Below are positions 27,576 to 37,500 of a stretch of DNA of 64,000 nt, in pieces. How positions within the stretch are numbered: position 1 is the stretch's first letter; every line of letters starts with the position of its first letter. Position numbers and translations under genes: made by a program. Source of the stretch: Acaryochloris sp. CCMEE 5410 (GTDB lineage: Bacteria; Cyanobacteriota; Cyanobacteriia; Thermosynechococcales; Thermosynechococcaceae); NCBI RefSeq assembly GCF_000238775.2, contig NZ_AFEJ02000001.1, forward strand, positions 3,162,001 through 3,226,000. Direction: 5' to 3'. The notes below the pieces were generated by a model, which worked only from the letters and a program-made list of their open reading frames with translations, was not told the DNA's origin and searched no databases.

Positions 27576-27921
27576 TCATTGTTCACTGCAAAAGGAGCCA
27601 ATTTTTAGAAAGCACAGCCTCACAGATCACTAATGGAACTGAAATGTGGCGCAACTGCTCTGCACATCAAAAATGATAAACATCACGGCGGTTAACGAGG
27701 GTAAATTAGTAAACATATACCAATAATGACCTGATTCAGTATTGTTGGTAGCAATTATAAAGCGGGAATGGGCTAACCCCATGCCAGACATTTTTACCCT
27801 TCAAAAGAACGTACTTAGCTAGAATTAGAAGACCAGGGTCCAGCCTCTAAAAATTTTGGGTTTGCAATTATTGTATTGTTAGCCATAACATCCAATTGGT
27901 CATTGGCCAAGCAAAGGAGTA
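27576..27921. other. Intergenic region without a recognisable gene
   Basis: About 350 bases between the PIN remnant and the next insertion sequence. No open frame or strong hairpin is evident; it may include further decayed sequence of the toxin-antitoxin module. Confidence 0.45.
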
Positions 27922-27930
27922 CATTGACAA
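27922..27930. repeat. Target-site duplication, left copy (ISKra4-type copy B)
   Basis: CATTGACAA abuts the IS end at 27931 and is repeated at 29410-29418. Confidence 0.85.
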
Positions 27931-29409
27931 GGGCGTAAGCACAGAATCGGGGATGTATGGCTCAAAGAAAAACGGGTCAAGGACAATAGATCCTGTACCC
28001 GAATCAAAAACTTGTCATGAGCCTAACATCGCAATTGCCAACCGTACTAGAGCATCACGAATTTCTAGAACAGGTCGAAGCACTCAAAGAATCACCCAGC
28101 CTGAGTCAGATGGTTTATATCGTTCTGCAAATGGGTTTGTATTTGGCTCGATGGCTTCTGGAGGATGAACTCTCACGGCGAGCAAAACAGTATTTGAATG
28201 GCCTAGGTGTAGCACCTGCGGAACCCGCTTGCACTCGAAGGGATGGGAATCTCGTCAGATGCAGACACTGGTGGGAAATATTTACTGAAAGCGACGGGTG
28301 GGTCGTTGTCCAAAAGGGTGTCCAGGTAGTCTATCAGCTCCTCTGGACCAATCCATTGGGATTACCTCTTACCAGCACAGCAGTAAAGAACTGGTGCGTC
28401 TAGGCTGCTTGTTAAGTCTATTTATGCCCTATGAACTGGCCAGTTGGATGCTGAGTCAGTGGAGTGGTTTATCCGTCAGTTCATCAAGCTTGTGGAATTG
28501 GGTGCAAGTCATGGGCAACAAAGCTTATCAGGAGCTAGAGGCTCAACTCAAAGCTCAAGCATCAGGTGAACAGGCTCCTAGTGAAGCGATTTCAGAGGTG
28601 TTGTCTGCTCTGCCTTTGGCCATTGCTGCTGACGGTGTGATGGTGCCCTTTCGCCCCACTCCGAAAACCCCAAGGGAAAATCCAGTGGCGAGAAGTTAAA
28701 GTCGCTATCTTAGCCCGCCTGGGAACACGGCTCACCCGAGCTAAAAGAGTGTCCCCAACTACTGCGTCGAAGACTGGTAGCAGTATTGGGCGATATCGAC
28801 CAGTTCATCCCTTACTGCAACTCGAAGCCCGCAAACAAGACTTTGAATCGGCCCCAAGCGTCATCTGGTTGAGTGATGGGGGGCGAGGCTTCTGGCGAGT
28901 CTACCGCACCTTGTTCTCTCACTGTGCTGTGGCAGTTCTCGATTTTTTCATGCAGCAGGCCATCTTGCACGAGCAACAAAAGTGATGTTTGGGGATGTTC
29001 GCTCTGCTCAAGCCCAAGCCTGGTTTCGGCGCTGGCGACACCAATTGCGACATGGGCAACACCTATTAGTATTGCGGTCCTTGACGATGTTGATTCACTC
29101 ACAATTGTTTACGGGCAAATCTTTTACGACGTTGCTCCAGGTACAGGCTTATTTCCAGCGCCATCTGCGACACATCCAATATCGCCACTTTGAACAACTA
29201 CAGATACCGCTGGGGTCAGGAATGGTCGAAAGTGCTTGTAAGTGGCTGATTCAACAGCGCTTTAAGGGGGTTGGTATGCGCTGGAGTGAGGATGGTTTCA
29301 ATCATCTACTCATGCTGCGGCTTGCCTGGGTCAATCAACGGTTTGACTCCCTATTCCCAGGGGTAACCATTCCGAAGTCTAAGGCATCCCCGATCCATTA
29401 GCTACGCCC
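27931..29409 (+). mobile_element. ISKra4-type insertion sequence, copy B, 1479 bp
   Basis: The same terminal sequences as copy A (GGGCGTAAGCACAG ... TTAGCTACGCCC) and close identity throughout, with small indels that make it six bases shorter. It is flanked by CATTGACAA repeats, one base longer than the duplication at copy A. Copies A and B bracket purL-purF in direct orientation, 6 kb apart. Confidence 0.9.
28017..29401 (+). pseudogene. ISKra4-type transposase, multiply frameshifted (copy B)
   Basis: Carries the same N-terminal frame change and the same in-frame TGA before KRRVGRCP as copy A. In addition it has private lesions: missing bases in the CCCCC and AAAAA runs near 28670, a further frame change near 28740-28750, loss of one base in the run at about 28945, and a TGA in place of CGA at 28983-28985. 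Catalytic-region fragments IWLSDGGRGFWRVYR and IPLGSGMVESACKW are still recognisable. It cannot make a transposase. Confidence 0.85.
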
Positions 29410-29418
29410 CATTGACAA
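29410..29418. repeat. Target-site duplication, right copy (ISKra4-type copy B)
   Basis: CATTGACAA, identical to 27922-27930. Confidence 0.85.
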
Positions 29419-29699
29419 GACTATTAGCACAAAAACTACTAGACTTTGCTGAAGCAAGCGGCAAAGGGCATCTATGTGCTGTTAGAGCCTTCGTTATCTA
29501 GGCGAGCAGTCATGCCGATTAACTACCTATGATGGGAACGATAAAGAGAGGTTTGAGGAGTCGTGGACCCATATTACTGGGCGAGGGATGACCTACAAAC
29601 AGTTGGCAGAGAAGGTTTATCAACGTATTTTCTGCGAAATCACGGCCCCTTGCATTAGAATTGAAGATTGTGTGTATATAGTTTGATGGCAATAAATGA
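29419..29699. other. Unassigned sequence with decayed coding traces
   Basis: Two short open stretches on the plus strand, one around 29425-29500 (LLDFAEASGKGHL) and one around 29530-29685 (RFEESWTHITGRGMTYKQLA), look like fragments of lost genes. I cannot assign either to a family. A weak promoter for the following AT-rich cassette should lie at the right end. Confidence 0.35.
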
Positions 29700-30341
29700 A
29701 TGTCTAGTGGGATACCTTCAGAACACATTAAAGCAATAGATACATTGATCAGAATTAGTGATGCTGATTTTGATCAATTATTGACAATATTTCAAGAAAC
29801 AAATTTGGGAGTAGATCTTGAAGATTTCATTCAAAATGCGTCCTTAAATATAAATAATCTAGATATTAGTGAGTCAAGAACTGAAGAGATTATAAGCTTT
29901 CTATCCTCGTTATATATAGCCAGCGAAATCTATTCATTGCCTTTATCAGAAATAATTGAATCACTTCAAGAAAAAATTATTGAATCACAAGATTTCACCA
30001 ACATTCCTTTAAGTGAGAAAGAAAATACAAAAAATAGAATTCAGCAACTTTTAACCCAATGTCCTTCTTTGCAAGTTGCATCAAAACGAAATAACCTTAA
30101 ATATGAATATGAAAATATTTTTTCAAATTCAAGGGTTTTCACAGATATTAGACCTATTTTTTTCGAAAAAATATCAGAAGGAGTAATTTCAGAGGTTGTT
30201 GTAAATGTACTTAAAATAACGTATTTTAAAAACAGAAAACAAGAGGAAATTTATCTCAGTATTGACGAAAATGATATAGAGCAGTTGAGTGAGCAGCTAG
30301 AAAGAGCAAAACGCAAAATCAAGGCAATTAAAGATAGATAG
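29700..30341 (+). CDS. Hypothetical protein of an AT-rich cassette, 213 aa
   Basis: I recognise no named family. The protein is acidic and helical. Its last 60 residues (VVNVLKITYFKNRKQEEIYL, then LSEQLERAKRKIKAIKDR) form a beta-hairpin plus coiled-coil end of a kind seen in many uncharacterised bacterial proteins. No membrane segment or signal peptide is seen. The base composition is clearly more AT-rich than that of flanking housekeeping genes, suggesting horizontal acquisition. The next gene begins 10 bases after the stop, so the two are an operon, with a third, membrane, gene behind them. Confidence 0.65.
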   Translation: MSSGIPSEHIKAIDTLIRISDADFDQLLTIFQETNLGVDLEDFIQNASLNINNLDISESRTEEIISFLSSLYIASEIYSLPLSEIIESLQEKIIESQDFTNIPLSEKENTKNRIQQLLTQCPSLQVASKRNNLKYEYENIFSNSRVFTDIRPIFFEKISEGVISEVVVNVLKITYFKNRKQEEIYLSIDENDIEQLSEQLERAKRKIKAIKDR

Positions 30342-30351
30342 CATAGATATT

Positions 30352-30801
30352 ATGGCGCAAGCGAGTAATGCAACATATCCAGATCCTACAGGTGTAAAAT
30401 GGGTGTTCGAAGGTAGAAATAGCACAGGAAAAAGACTCTTTGGTAATTCATTATCATTTAATGAAACTCTATCAAATAATCCGAAAAATAAAACACTACC
30501 AATTCTTGATGATAATTCTTTGCTTAAGGCTAAGAAGAAAATATTATTGTCCACTTCAAAAGTAATTAATGCTCTCAATAACCCTGAATGGGATTTCAGA
30601 ACTATCCAAGGGCTGAGTAAAGAGCTGAATTTAGAAGCAAGCGAAGTTCAAAAAATTCTTGAAAATAATTTACATCTTGTAAGAGAGGCATTAGTTCCTG
30701 ACAGCAAAGGTCGGATTTTATATACAGCAAGAAATAGGCCAAAAAAGCTCAAAGAATACTGTGCTTTTGCATGGGTTCTGATTACAAGAACCTTTAAATA
30801 G
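30352..30801 (+). CDS. Hypothetical winged-helix-like protein, 149 aa
   Basis: Unnamed. Residues 68-140 have the look of a winged helix-turn-helix domain: STSKVINALNNPEWDFRTIQ, then GLSKELNLEASEVQKILE and LVPDSKGRILYTARNR, a pattern found in small uncharacterised proteins that accompany effector genes. The N-terminal 60 residues are Asn/Ser rich and probably disordered. The start ATG at 30352 lies 10 bases after the upstream stop. The gene belongs to the AT-rich three-gene cassette; a DNA-binding or sensor role is only a guess. Confidence 0.62.
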   Translation: MAQASNATYPDPTGVKWVFEGRNSTGKRLFGNSLSFNETLSNNPKNKTLPILDDNSLLKAKKKILLSTSKVINALNNPEWDFRTIQGLSKELNLEASEVQKILENNLHLVREALVPDSKGRILYTARNRPKKLKEYCAFAWVLITRTFK

Positions 30802-31138
30802 ACGCTGCTTTAGAAACTAGCTTACTCATGAAGCAAGAAATAGGCGCTATAGAGATATTTGCATGGGGTTTCTTTGGTGGAGCTGCAAGTTATTTATTAG
30901 GATTTATAAAGCTAGATTCACAAACTTCATCTGGGATTAGTGAATGGATGTTTGATGCCCAAAGAAGAATAAGCGTAATTGTTGTAACTATTTTGATTGG
31001 AGTGATAGGCGGATTTCTAGATTTTGCTTATATGAGGGCCGGGCAAGAACTTAGCCCTCCGCTCGCAATATACTTTGGTTTCTCCGCTCCAGCAATAATT
31101 GGATCTATGTTTGACAAACTACTGCTTCACCACAGTGA

Positions 31139-31893
31139 TTATGACAGGGTAGTTTGGGGATAGAGTCGGCTGAGTTTAGTTCGTGCATCATCCACTGTAA
31201 ATAACCAATTAACCGTCGTTTTATCTCGGTTACGCCTTTGTTCCCATGCGGTGACCTCATGCCGGAGTTTTTCAATATCAGGAATTCGTCGATTTAAGCA
31301 CTGCCTAGAAAGAGCCGAAAACTCAAACTCAACCATATTGAGCCAACTGCCATGTTTTGGAGTGTAGTGAAACTGGATGCGACTGAGAATCCTCAAGCTT
31401 CATCAGGTTTGAAGGTTTTGTAGAGTGCAGCGGGAGTATGGGTGTTGAGATTGTCTAAGACAACGTGCACTTGTTGAGCATCAGGAAACAGACCATCTAC
31501 TAGATACTGCATGCACACCCCAAAGTCCTCACTTTTTCGATGCTCAGTCACCTTCAAATGTCGCCAACTTTTAAGCGGTTGAAAAAAGCCAAATATATTA
31601 CAAGTGCCCTTGCGCTCATATTCATGGTCGTAGCGTTGGGGACGACCGGGCTTTGGTGGACGGGGCACCCGGGTTTCGCCAATCAGTTGGCAAGGCCGTT
31701 CATCAAAACAAACAACAGGCTCCTCAGGATGGTAGGGTTGGGCATACAAATCTAGAACGTTCTCCATCCGCCAAACAAAGTCTGCGCCTACAGTAGAAAA
31801 ACACCACTGCTCTTTTAGCCACGGCTTAAGCTGTTTTTTCGAGCGTGCGTCGCACCGTTTCATCCGATAGGCTTTCGACGACGTTGAGTTCAA
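31139..31893 (-). pseudogene. IS630 transposase catalytic part (orfB), frameshifted
   Basis: The same DDE transposase half as in copy 1, but broken at a different place: AAA becomes AA near 31395, so the frame shifts just after FKPDEA. The six-A run at 31582-31587 that is defective in copy 1 is intact here. Together the two copies show what the uninterrupted orfB looks like. Confidence 0.85.
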
Positions 31894-32254
31894 CTAGCCG
31901 TTCTGCCAATAGCTGCATGGTCCACCGGCAACAACCGGTAGGTGGGTCGCTACAAGCTGTCGCAATGAGCAAGGCCTCTGCTTTGCTATCGAGCTTCTTT
32001 TGCCCCCCTGGCCTGGGACGCTCATTGAGGGCGAACTCCACACCACCTTCCACAAATTTCTGGCGAGTACGATGCACGGTAGAGATGCCTGCATTGAGCA
32101 TTTGAGTAATGGTGTCGTCTTTGTGTCCCTTATCTGCCAACATCAAAATCTGGGCTCGTTTCATTTTTCGCGCTGACAAGGTTCCACGTCGGGTGAGTTG
32201 CATCAGCTCACTGCGTTCTTCAGGCGTTAGCGTCACAATATATTTATCAGGCAT
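31826..32254 (-). CDS. IS630 transposase N-terminal part (orfA)
   Basis: 142 aa, identical in translation to the copy 1 product: helix-turn-helix region with LTPEERSELMQLTRRGT and DTITQMLNAGISTVHRTRQ. It overlaps orfB at a six-A run in a different frame. Confidence 0.9.
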   Translation of the reverse strand: MPDKYIVTLTPEERSELMQLTRRGTLSARKMKRAQILMLADKGHKDDTITQMLNAGISTVHRTRQKFVEGGVEFALNERPRPGGQKKLDSKAEALLIATACSDPPTGCCRWTMQLLAERLVELNVVESLSDETVRRTLEKTA

Positions 32255-32460
32255 GATTGGTTGGCTAAAAACAGCTAGATTGTTTCTAGCTTACCTATCT
32301 AATTCAGTGTGGTCGAGCACTACCCTTTAAATCGGTATTTCGAGAACCAGGGGACAAGATAGATTAGCTAGACTAGTGTCTTGTATCCAATGTCTATTCC
32401 TCGCTTACACCCTCTCAGGTAGCTCTCTAATTCAGACTTTTTGAAAAAGGCACCCTTACG

Positions 32461-32539
32461 AATTCATGGAATTTTGCAGCTATACGAACAATATAGAGCA
32501 AGTTAAAGTCGCTTCAAATGCTGCAAAATTCCATGAATT
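32461..32539. repeat. 79-bp perfect inverted-repeat structure
   Basis: A 20-bp arm (32461-32480) is repeated exactly in inverse at 32520-32539 around a 39-base centre. It lies between two insertion sequences, 9 bases from the third IS630-type element. It has no reading frame. No flanking duplication is visible. It may be a miniature element or the relic of one. Confidence 0.7.
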
Positions 32540-32548
32540 GGCCTTGTA

Positions 32549-33502
32549 TAGCAGTCGCCATATTGAGAAGGACTTAAACTAGAGAAGTTATGTATTCCTT
32601 CTCCTGTGTGATGCCCAAAATTTACAGTTACGATCTCCGTTGCAAAGTGATAGATGCGATTGAGCTAGATGGGATGCGCCCTTCAGAAGCGAGTGAGCTG
32701 TTCCATATCAGTCGTAACACGATTAACCAATGGCAACACCTCAAGGCGGAAACGGGTGATTTGCATCCCAAGCCAGTCCATCATCCTGGCCATAGTCATA
32801 AAATTACAGACTGGGATAAGTTTCGAGCGTTTGCCCACAAGCATCGGCATAAAACCCAAGCTCAGATGGCTCAACTATGGGATGGAGAGATTAGTGATCG
32901 AACCATCTCAAGAGCCCTCCAGAAAATCGGATTTACTCGAAAAAAAAACATATGGGTACCGAGAACGAGATGAGCATAAACGGGCAGAGTTCATCGAACG
33001 GGTAAGTACCGTGGACCCAGAGGATATCGTCTATGCGGATGAGTCGGGCATGGATCATCGAGACGAGTATGACTACGCTTATGGTCCCAAAGGTGAGCGG
33101 GTTTATGCTTTGAAGACTGGGCGTAGAAGTGGTCGAGTCAATATGATTGCAGCATTGAGGGCCAAGCAGTTGATGGCGCCGTTCACTATCGAAGGGGCTT
33201 GCAATCGGACCATATTTGAAATTTGGCTAGAGCGTTGCTTGATACCCGTTCTCAAACCTGGGCAGAAGTTGGTGATTGATAATGCCACATTTCACAAGGG
33301 AGGACGAATACAGGAATTAGTGGAAAAAGCAGGTTGTGAGGTTTGGTATTTACCCCCTTATTCCCCTGATTTGAATAAGATTGAGCGGTCTTGGTCTTGG
33401 ATTAAAAGTCGCATCCGCCACCAATTAGAACATTTTGGGTCTCTAAGAGAAACGATGGAGTATGTATTACACTGCGCGTCCTGAATAAATTGGCGACTGC
33501 TA
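32549..33502 (+). mobile_element. IS630-type element (distinct from copies 1 and 2), 954 bp
   Basis: The terminal repeats TAGCAGTCGCCA (32549-32560) and its complement ending at 33502 are flanked by TA on both sides, as expected for IS630/Tc1-type elements. The interior encodes a two-frame transposase. It is unrelated in sequence to the two 1197-bp copies nearby. Confidence 0.85.
32590..33484 (+). CDS. IS630-type transposase, two frames joined at an A9 run
   Basis: The helix-turn-helix half is open from about 32590 (MPKIYSYDLRCKVIDAIELD, ASELFHISRNTINQWQ) and the DDE half continues in another frame from about 32945 (YGYRERDEHKRAEF, DIVYADESGMDHR, LVIDNATFHKGGR, YLPPYSPDLNKIE). The switch is at a run of nine A at 32940-32948, a typical site for programmed slippage, so the element may be active. 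All catalytic acidic residues (DE, DN, E) are present. The product would be about 297 aa. Confidence 0.82.
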
Positions 33503-33660
33503 TATATATAAATAAAGTTATTGGCTATAACAGCCCTATATCAATACTTTCAACTTTCTCGGCAAGCCCTAATTCACCCATACAGCGAAAAAATAAGCGA
33601 TTGTTGCTGATAAAGATGTATGAATGTTGAGTTATAGGGAGGCGAAATAGCGCTCCTTTG

Positions 33661-34530
33661 CTAAGAAAGTGGCACTTCCAACGTCACTTTCCCCAATAGA
33701 CCTTTGCGAAAATCATTGAGGACTTGCTGGGCCATCCGCTCTAAATCCCCTTGATGTCGTTGTTCTGCTGCGGTAGCTAAATAATCTGCGGCGGTTATAG
33801 ACGTAGGATCGAGCTGGTAGCGAGTTTGCAAAACTTGGTTGGGCAAGAATCCAGGCTTCGGCTCAGAAGACTCTAACCCTTGGATCAGCTCAATTAAGGC
33901 CGTCGCTACCAACTGATTCTCATAGGCAGCAGTGCCGATATCATCACAAATGGCCAATTTATAAGCGGCTTCTTGATTATTTAATTTGGCCGGTAATACA
34001 CCGGGGGTATCTAATAGTTCTAAATCTTGAGAGACCCGTACCCAGCGGAGTTGGCGAGTCACCCCTGGACGGCGAGCACTTTCAACAATGCGACGCTTCA
34101 ACAGACGATTGATTAAAGCAGATTTACCCACATTCGGGAACCCCAACACCACCGCACGCACAGGGCGAGGTCGCATACCACGACTGCGCCGTCGTTGATT
34201 GATACTAACGCCCACTTTTTCGGCTGCTTTGATCACCGCTTTAATGCCCTTACCATGCTGAGCATCTGTACAGTAGGGTACCTGGCCTTCGGCCTTAAAA
34301 GCATCGAGCCAGAGCTGATGAGAGACCGGGGTAACCAAGTCAATGCGATTCAGGACCAGCACATGGGGCTTATCTCCAATCCATTTCTGGATCTGCGGGT
34401 GATGACTGGAGTGGGGAATGCGAGCATCCCGAACTTCCAGCACCACATCTACCTTTTTGAGCTGCTCAATTAAGGCTTTTTCAGCCTTGGCGATATGACC
34501 GGGATACCATTGAATCGGGGGAGTGGACAT
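33661..34530 (-). CDS. ylqF: Ribosome biogenesis GTPase YlqF/RbgA
   Basis: A 289-aa circularly permuted GTPase needed for late assembly of the 50S subunit. The permuted motif order is visible: G4 in VLNRIDLV near residue 58, then G1 in GFPNVGKSALINRLL near 130, and G3 in LLDTPGVLP near 173. The N-terminal start STPPIQWYPGHIAKAEKAL is typical of the family, and the C-terminal domain is normal in length. It begins four bases after the valS stop on the same strand, so the two are co-transcribed; both serve translation. Confidence 0.95.
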   Translation of the reverse strand: MSTPPIQWYPGHIAKAEKALIEQLKKVDVVLEVRDARIPHSSHHPQIQKWIGDKPHVLVLNRIDLVTPVSHQLWLDAFKAEGQVPYCTDAQHGKGIKAVIKAAEKVGVSINQRRRSRGMRPRPVRAVVLGFPNVGKSALINRLLKRRIVESARRPGVTRQLRWVRVSQDLELLDTPGVLPAKLNNQEAAYKLAICDDIGTAAYENQLVATALIELIQGLESSEPKPGFLPNQVLQTRYQLDPTSITAADYLATAAEQRHQGDLERMAQQVLNDFRKGLLGKVTLEVPLS

Positions 34531-34534
34531 AAAC

Positions 34535-37500
34535 CTAGAGTCGCTCTAGGCGATCGCGCAAGATCTCAGCTTGTTTCTCAGCTTCAGCTAGGGTATCGCG
34601 TGCCCCCTGAACAACTGCAGGTGGGGCTTGGTCTACAAAATTGGCATTGTTCAAGCGACCGCTACAGGACCGAATTTCAGCTTCTGCCTTTTTCAGATCT
34701 TTGTCTAGCTTAGCTTTGAGAATTTCCACATCTACGACACCGCTGAGGGGAAGGAGGACTTGAACCGTACCTACTACACCGATAATGGTCTGTTTGACTT
34801 CCCCTTCAACGGTTGGAGTAATGCTCAAGGACTCGACTCTAGCCAAATCTTGGAGATAGGTTTGACCCGCTGTGAGGATTTGCCGTTCGAGATCGCTTTC
34901 GCTTTGCAAAATAACTTTAATCGGTTGCTTAGGCTTAATACTGGCTTCTGCCCGCAGGTTACGAATGGTGCGAATGGTCTCAATCACCAGCTCAAACTGC
35001 TCTTCTAGTCCCGGATCGACCCAGGCTGTGAACTGTTCTGACATTGCACCTAAAATTTCTGTGGGCTCGGGCGGTGAATTTTTAGGTGCACTATCATCTA
35101 CAGCATCGATATCGACATGGGTCTCTGGATCATCATGGGCCTCTGGCGTTGTCGGTTCCGCCAAGGCCAAATCTCCGCCTAGGGCTTCAGCAGTCGTCTC
35201 CAACGTCTTGGCATCATTCAGCAGCGGTAAAATTTCTTCTGTTTTCTTTTGCAAGGATTCAACCCAGGCTTTGCGATCGTCGTACCAAAGCAGGCGACGA
35301 TAAGCAAAGTTAAGGGAATATCCCAACCCCACCAATTCAAAGAAACTGCCCAAGAAGGGAACGTGATTAATGGCCCCTAACACGGCTGCAACAACCGCCA
35401 AACTGACGATGCCCAAGAAGAACGCACTGCTCCAGAGGAAAATCGTTTGATTCGCGTTCAGAAAACGCCCGACGCTAGCAGGCAATTCTCCAAAGGCCAG
35501 GAAGGCATCCCGCCAACTGAAATCACGAATTTCGGGTTCAGGCTCTGACGCCTCGTCAGCTTGAGCAGTCGGCTCTGGCTCCGGTATCGTTTCAGGTTCA
35601 GGCGCTGCTGCTTTAGCAGGTGCATTTGCACTATCTGCAGTCAGTGGTACCGTTTCAGTCACCAACTGGATATCAGCAGCTTCTGGGTAAGGCTGGCTGG
35701 CTAAATACTGCTCTGACGTCGGTTGAGTCAGGGTCTGCCAAATCTCTTCCGTAATATGAGGCATAAACGGATGAAATAGCTTCAGGGTTCCTTCCAAGAC
35801 ATAGGCCAGGGTTTGCTGGGCCACTCGCTGGGAGGTTGTGCCTTCCTGACGGAGGCGAGGCTTGACCAGTTCGATATACCAGTCACAGAAATCACCCCAA
35901 ATAAACTCATACAGACCTTTGGCCGCTTCACCCAAACCATAGGCATCCACTTGATTGCGGGTCTGTTGCACCAAGCGATGATATCGAGACAAAATCCAGC
36001 GATCGGCCAGTTCTAGATCGGCGATCGCAGATTGCCCCAGCTGCTCAGGCGTTTGTCCATTCAGGTTCATCAACACAAACCGCGAGGCATTCCACAACTT
36101 ATTGGCAAAGTTACGAGAGGCTTCTACAGAGGTGGATTCATCGGTTTTGCGGTTGTATTCCAGGCGAATATCTTGTCCTGCACCGGCCACTTCTCGAATC
36201 AGGGTATAGCGAAGAGCGTCCGTGCCATATTTGTCGATCAAGATCAGCGGATCGATGCCGTTATTAGACGACTTGGACATTTTCTTATTGTTCTCGTCCC
36301 GCACCAAGCCGTGGATATAGACATCTTTAAAAGGCATCTCTCCCGTGAAATGCCCTGCCATCAGCGTCATACGGGCGACCCAGAAGAAAATAATGTCAAA
36401 GCCGGTTACCAAGGTGGCGGTGGGGTAATAGGTGGATAAATCCGCCGTTTCCTCTGGCCAGCCCAAGGTGGAAAAGGGCCACAAGCCAGATGAGAACCAG
36501 GTATCTAAAACATCTGGATCTTGAAGCAGCTGTACATCAGGTCCAAACTGTTCCACCGCTTTTTGCTGTGCCGATGCCGCATTTTCCGCCACCACAAACG
36601 GCGTATCTTCGCGAATTTCGCCCTCAGTTTCACTAATAGCGTACCAGGCCGGGATTTGATGTCCCCACCACAGTTGGCGAGAAATACACCAGTCTCGCAG
36701 ATTCACTAGCCAATCTCGGTAGACCTTCGTCCAACGTTCAGGAATAAATTCGGGTGAATTCTGGTCATCTAGGAACGCCAAGGTGCGTTTGGCGAGGGGC
36801 TCTGTTTTGACAAACCACTGGGTGGAGATTAAGGGTTCAACAGGTACCTTGCCGCGATCGCTATAGGGAACGCTATGGCGATACGCTTCTGTTTTCACCA
36901 GACAGCCGTCTTCTTCCAGACGAGCCACCACGCGTTTACGGGCTTCAAACCGATCTAAGCCGGCAAAAACGTTGCCGTTTTCATTGAGAGAGCCGTCCTT
37001 ATTAAGGATGTTAATGAAGGGCAGATGATGTCGCTGACCCATGGCAAAGTCATTCGGGTCATGGGCAGGCGTGACCTTAACACAGCCCGTGCCAAATTCT
37101 GGGTCGACCAACTCATCGGCAATCACCGGAATTTCCCGTTCTGTAATTGGCAGCTTGATGGTTTTACCAATCAGATCTTGGTAGCGTTCATCTTTCGGAT
37201 TTACCGCTACCGCCGTATCTCCCAGCATCGTTTCTGGGCGCGTGGTAGCAACTTCTACAGCACCAGAACCATCACTGAGGGGATAGCGGAAATGCCAGAG
37301 ATGACCATCTACCTCTTTATTCTCGACTTCTTGATCAGAGACGGCGGATTGGCTGGCAGGACACCAATTAACCATATAGTTGCCCCGATAGATCAGTCCC
37401 TCTTCATGCATCTGGACAAAGGCTTTATTCACCGCTTTGGACAAGCCTTCATCCATGGTGAACCGCTCGCGGGTCCAGTCCACCGAAACGCCTAATCGCC

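Larger units (their letters stand above)
31123..32319 (-). mobile_element. IS630 family element, copy 2, 1197 bp
   Basis: Near-identical to 17611-18807, with the same ends (TGCTTCACCACAGTG ... CAGTGTGGTCGAGCA) and the same length. It is flanked by CTAC at 31119-31122 and 32320-32323, whereas copy 1 is flanked by CTAG. Differences found by eye are two compensating one-base indels and one substitution (GCAGTGACC versus GCGGTGACC). It interrupts the small membrane gene. Confidence 0.9.
30828..32367 (+). pseudogene. Small membrane protein split by an IS630 element
   Basis: Coding sequence 30828-31122 resumes at 32324-32367 after removal of the insertion and one CTAC copy; MFDKL continues as PFKSVFREPGDKID, giving 112 aa. 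Three hydrophobic segments are predicted: IFAWGFFGGAASYLLGF, ISVIVVTILIGVIGGFLDF and PLAIYFGFSAPAIIGSMF. I recognise no family. The insertion removes only the last 15 residues, replacing them with a 13-residue IS-encoded tail, so a nearly full-length membrane protein could still be made. It is the third gene of the AT-rich cassette, 26 bases after the second. Confidence 0.75.

Noticed and set aside
21920-29409. A composite transposon carrying purL-purF
   Set aside because: Each IS copy has its own, different target duplication, and purL-purF is a normal chromosomal pair; independent insertions explain the layout.
35813-37495. Several plus-strand open frames of 67-156 codons inside valS
   Set aside because: All are antisense shadows of the synthetase, with no ribosome-binding sites or recognisable domains.
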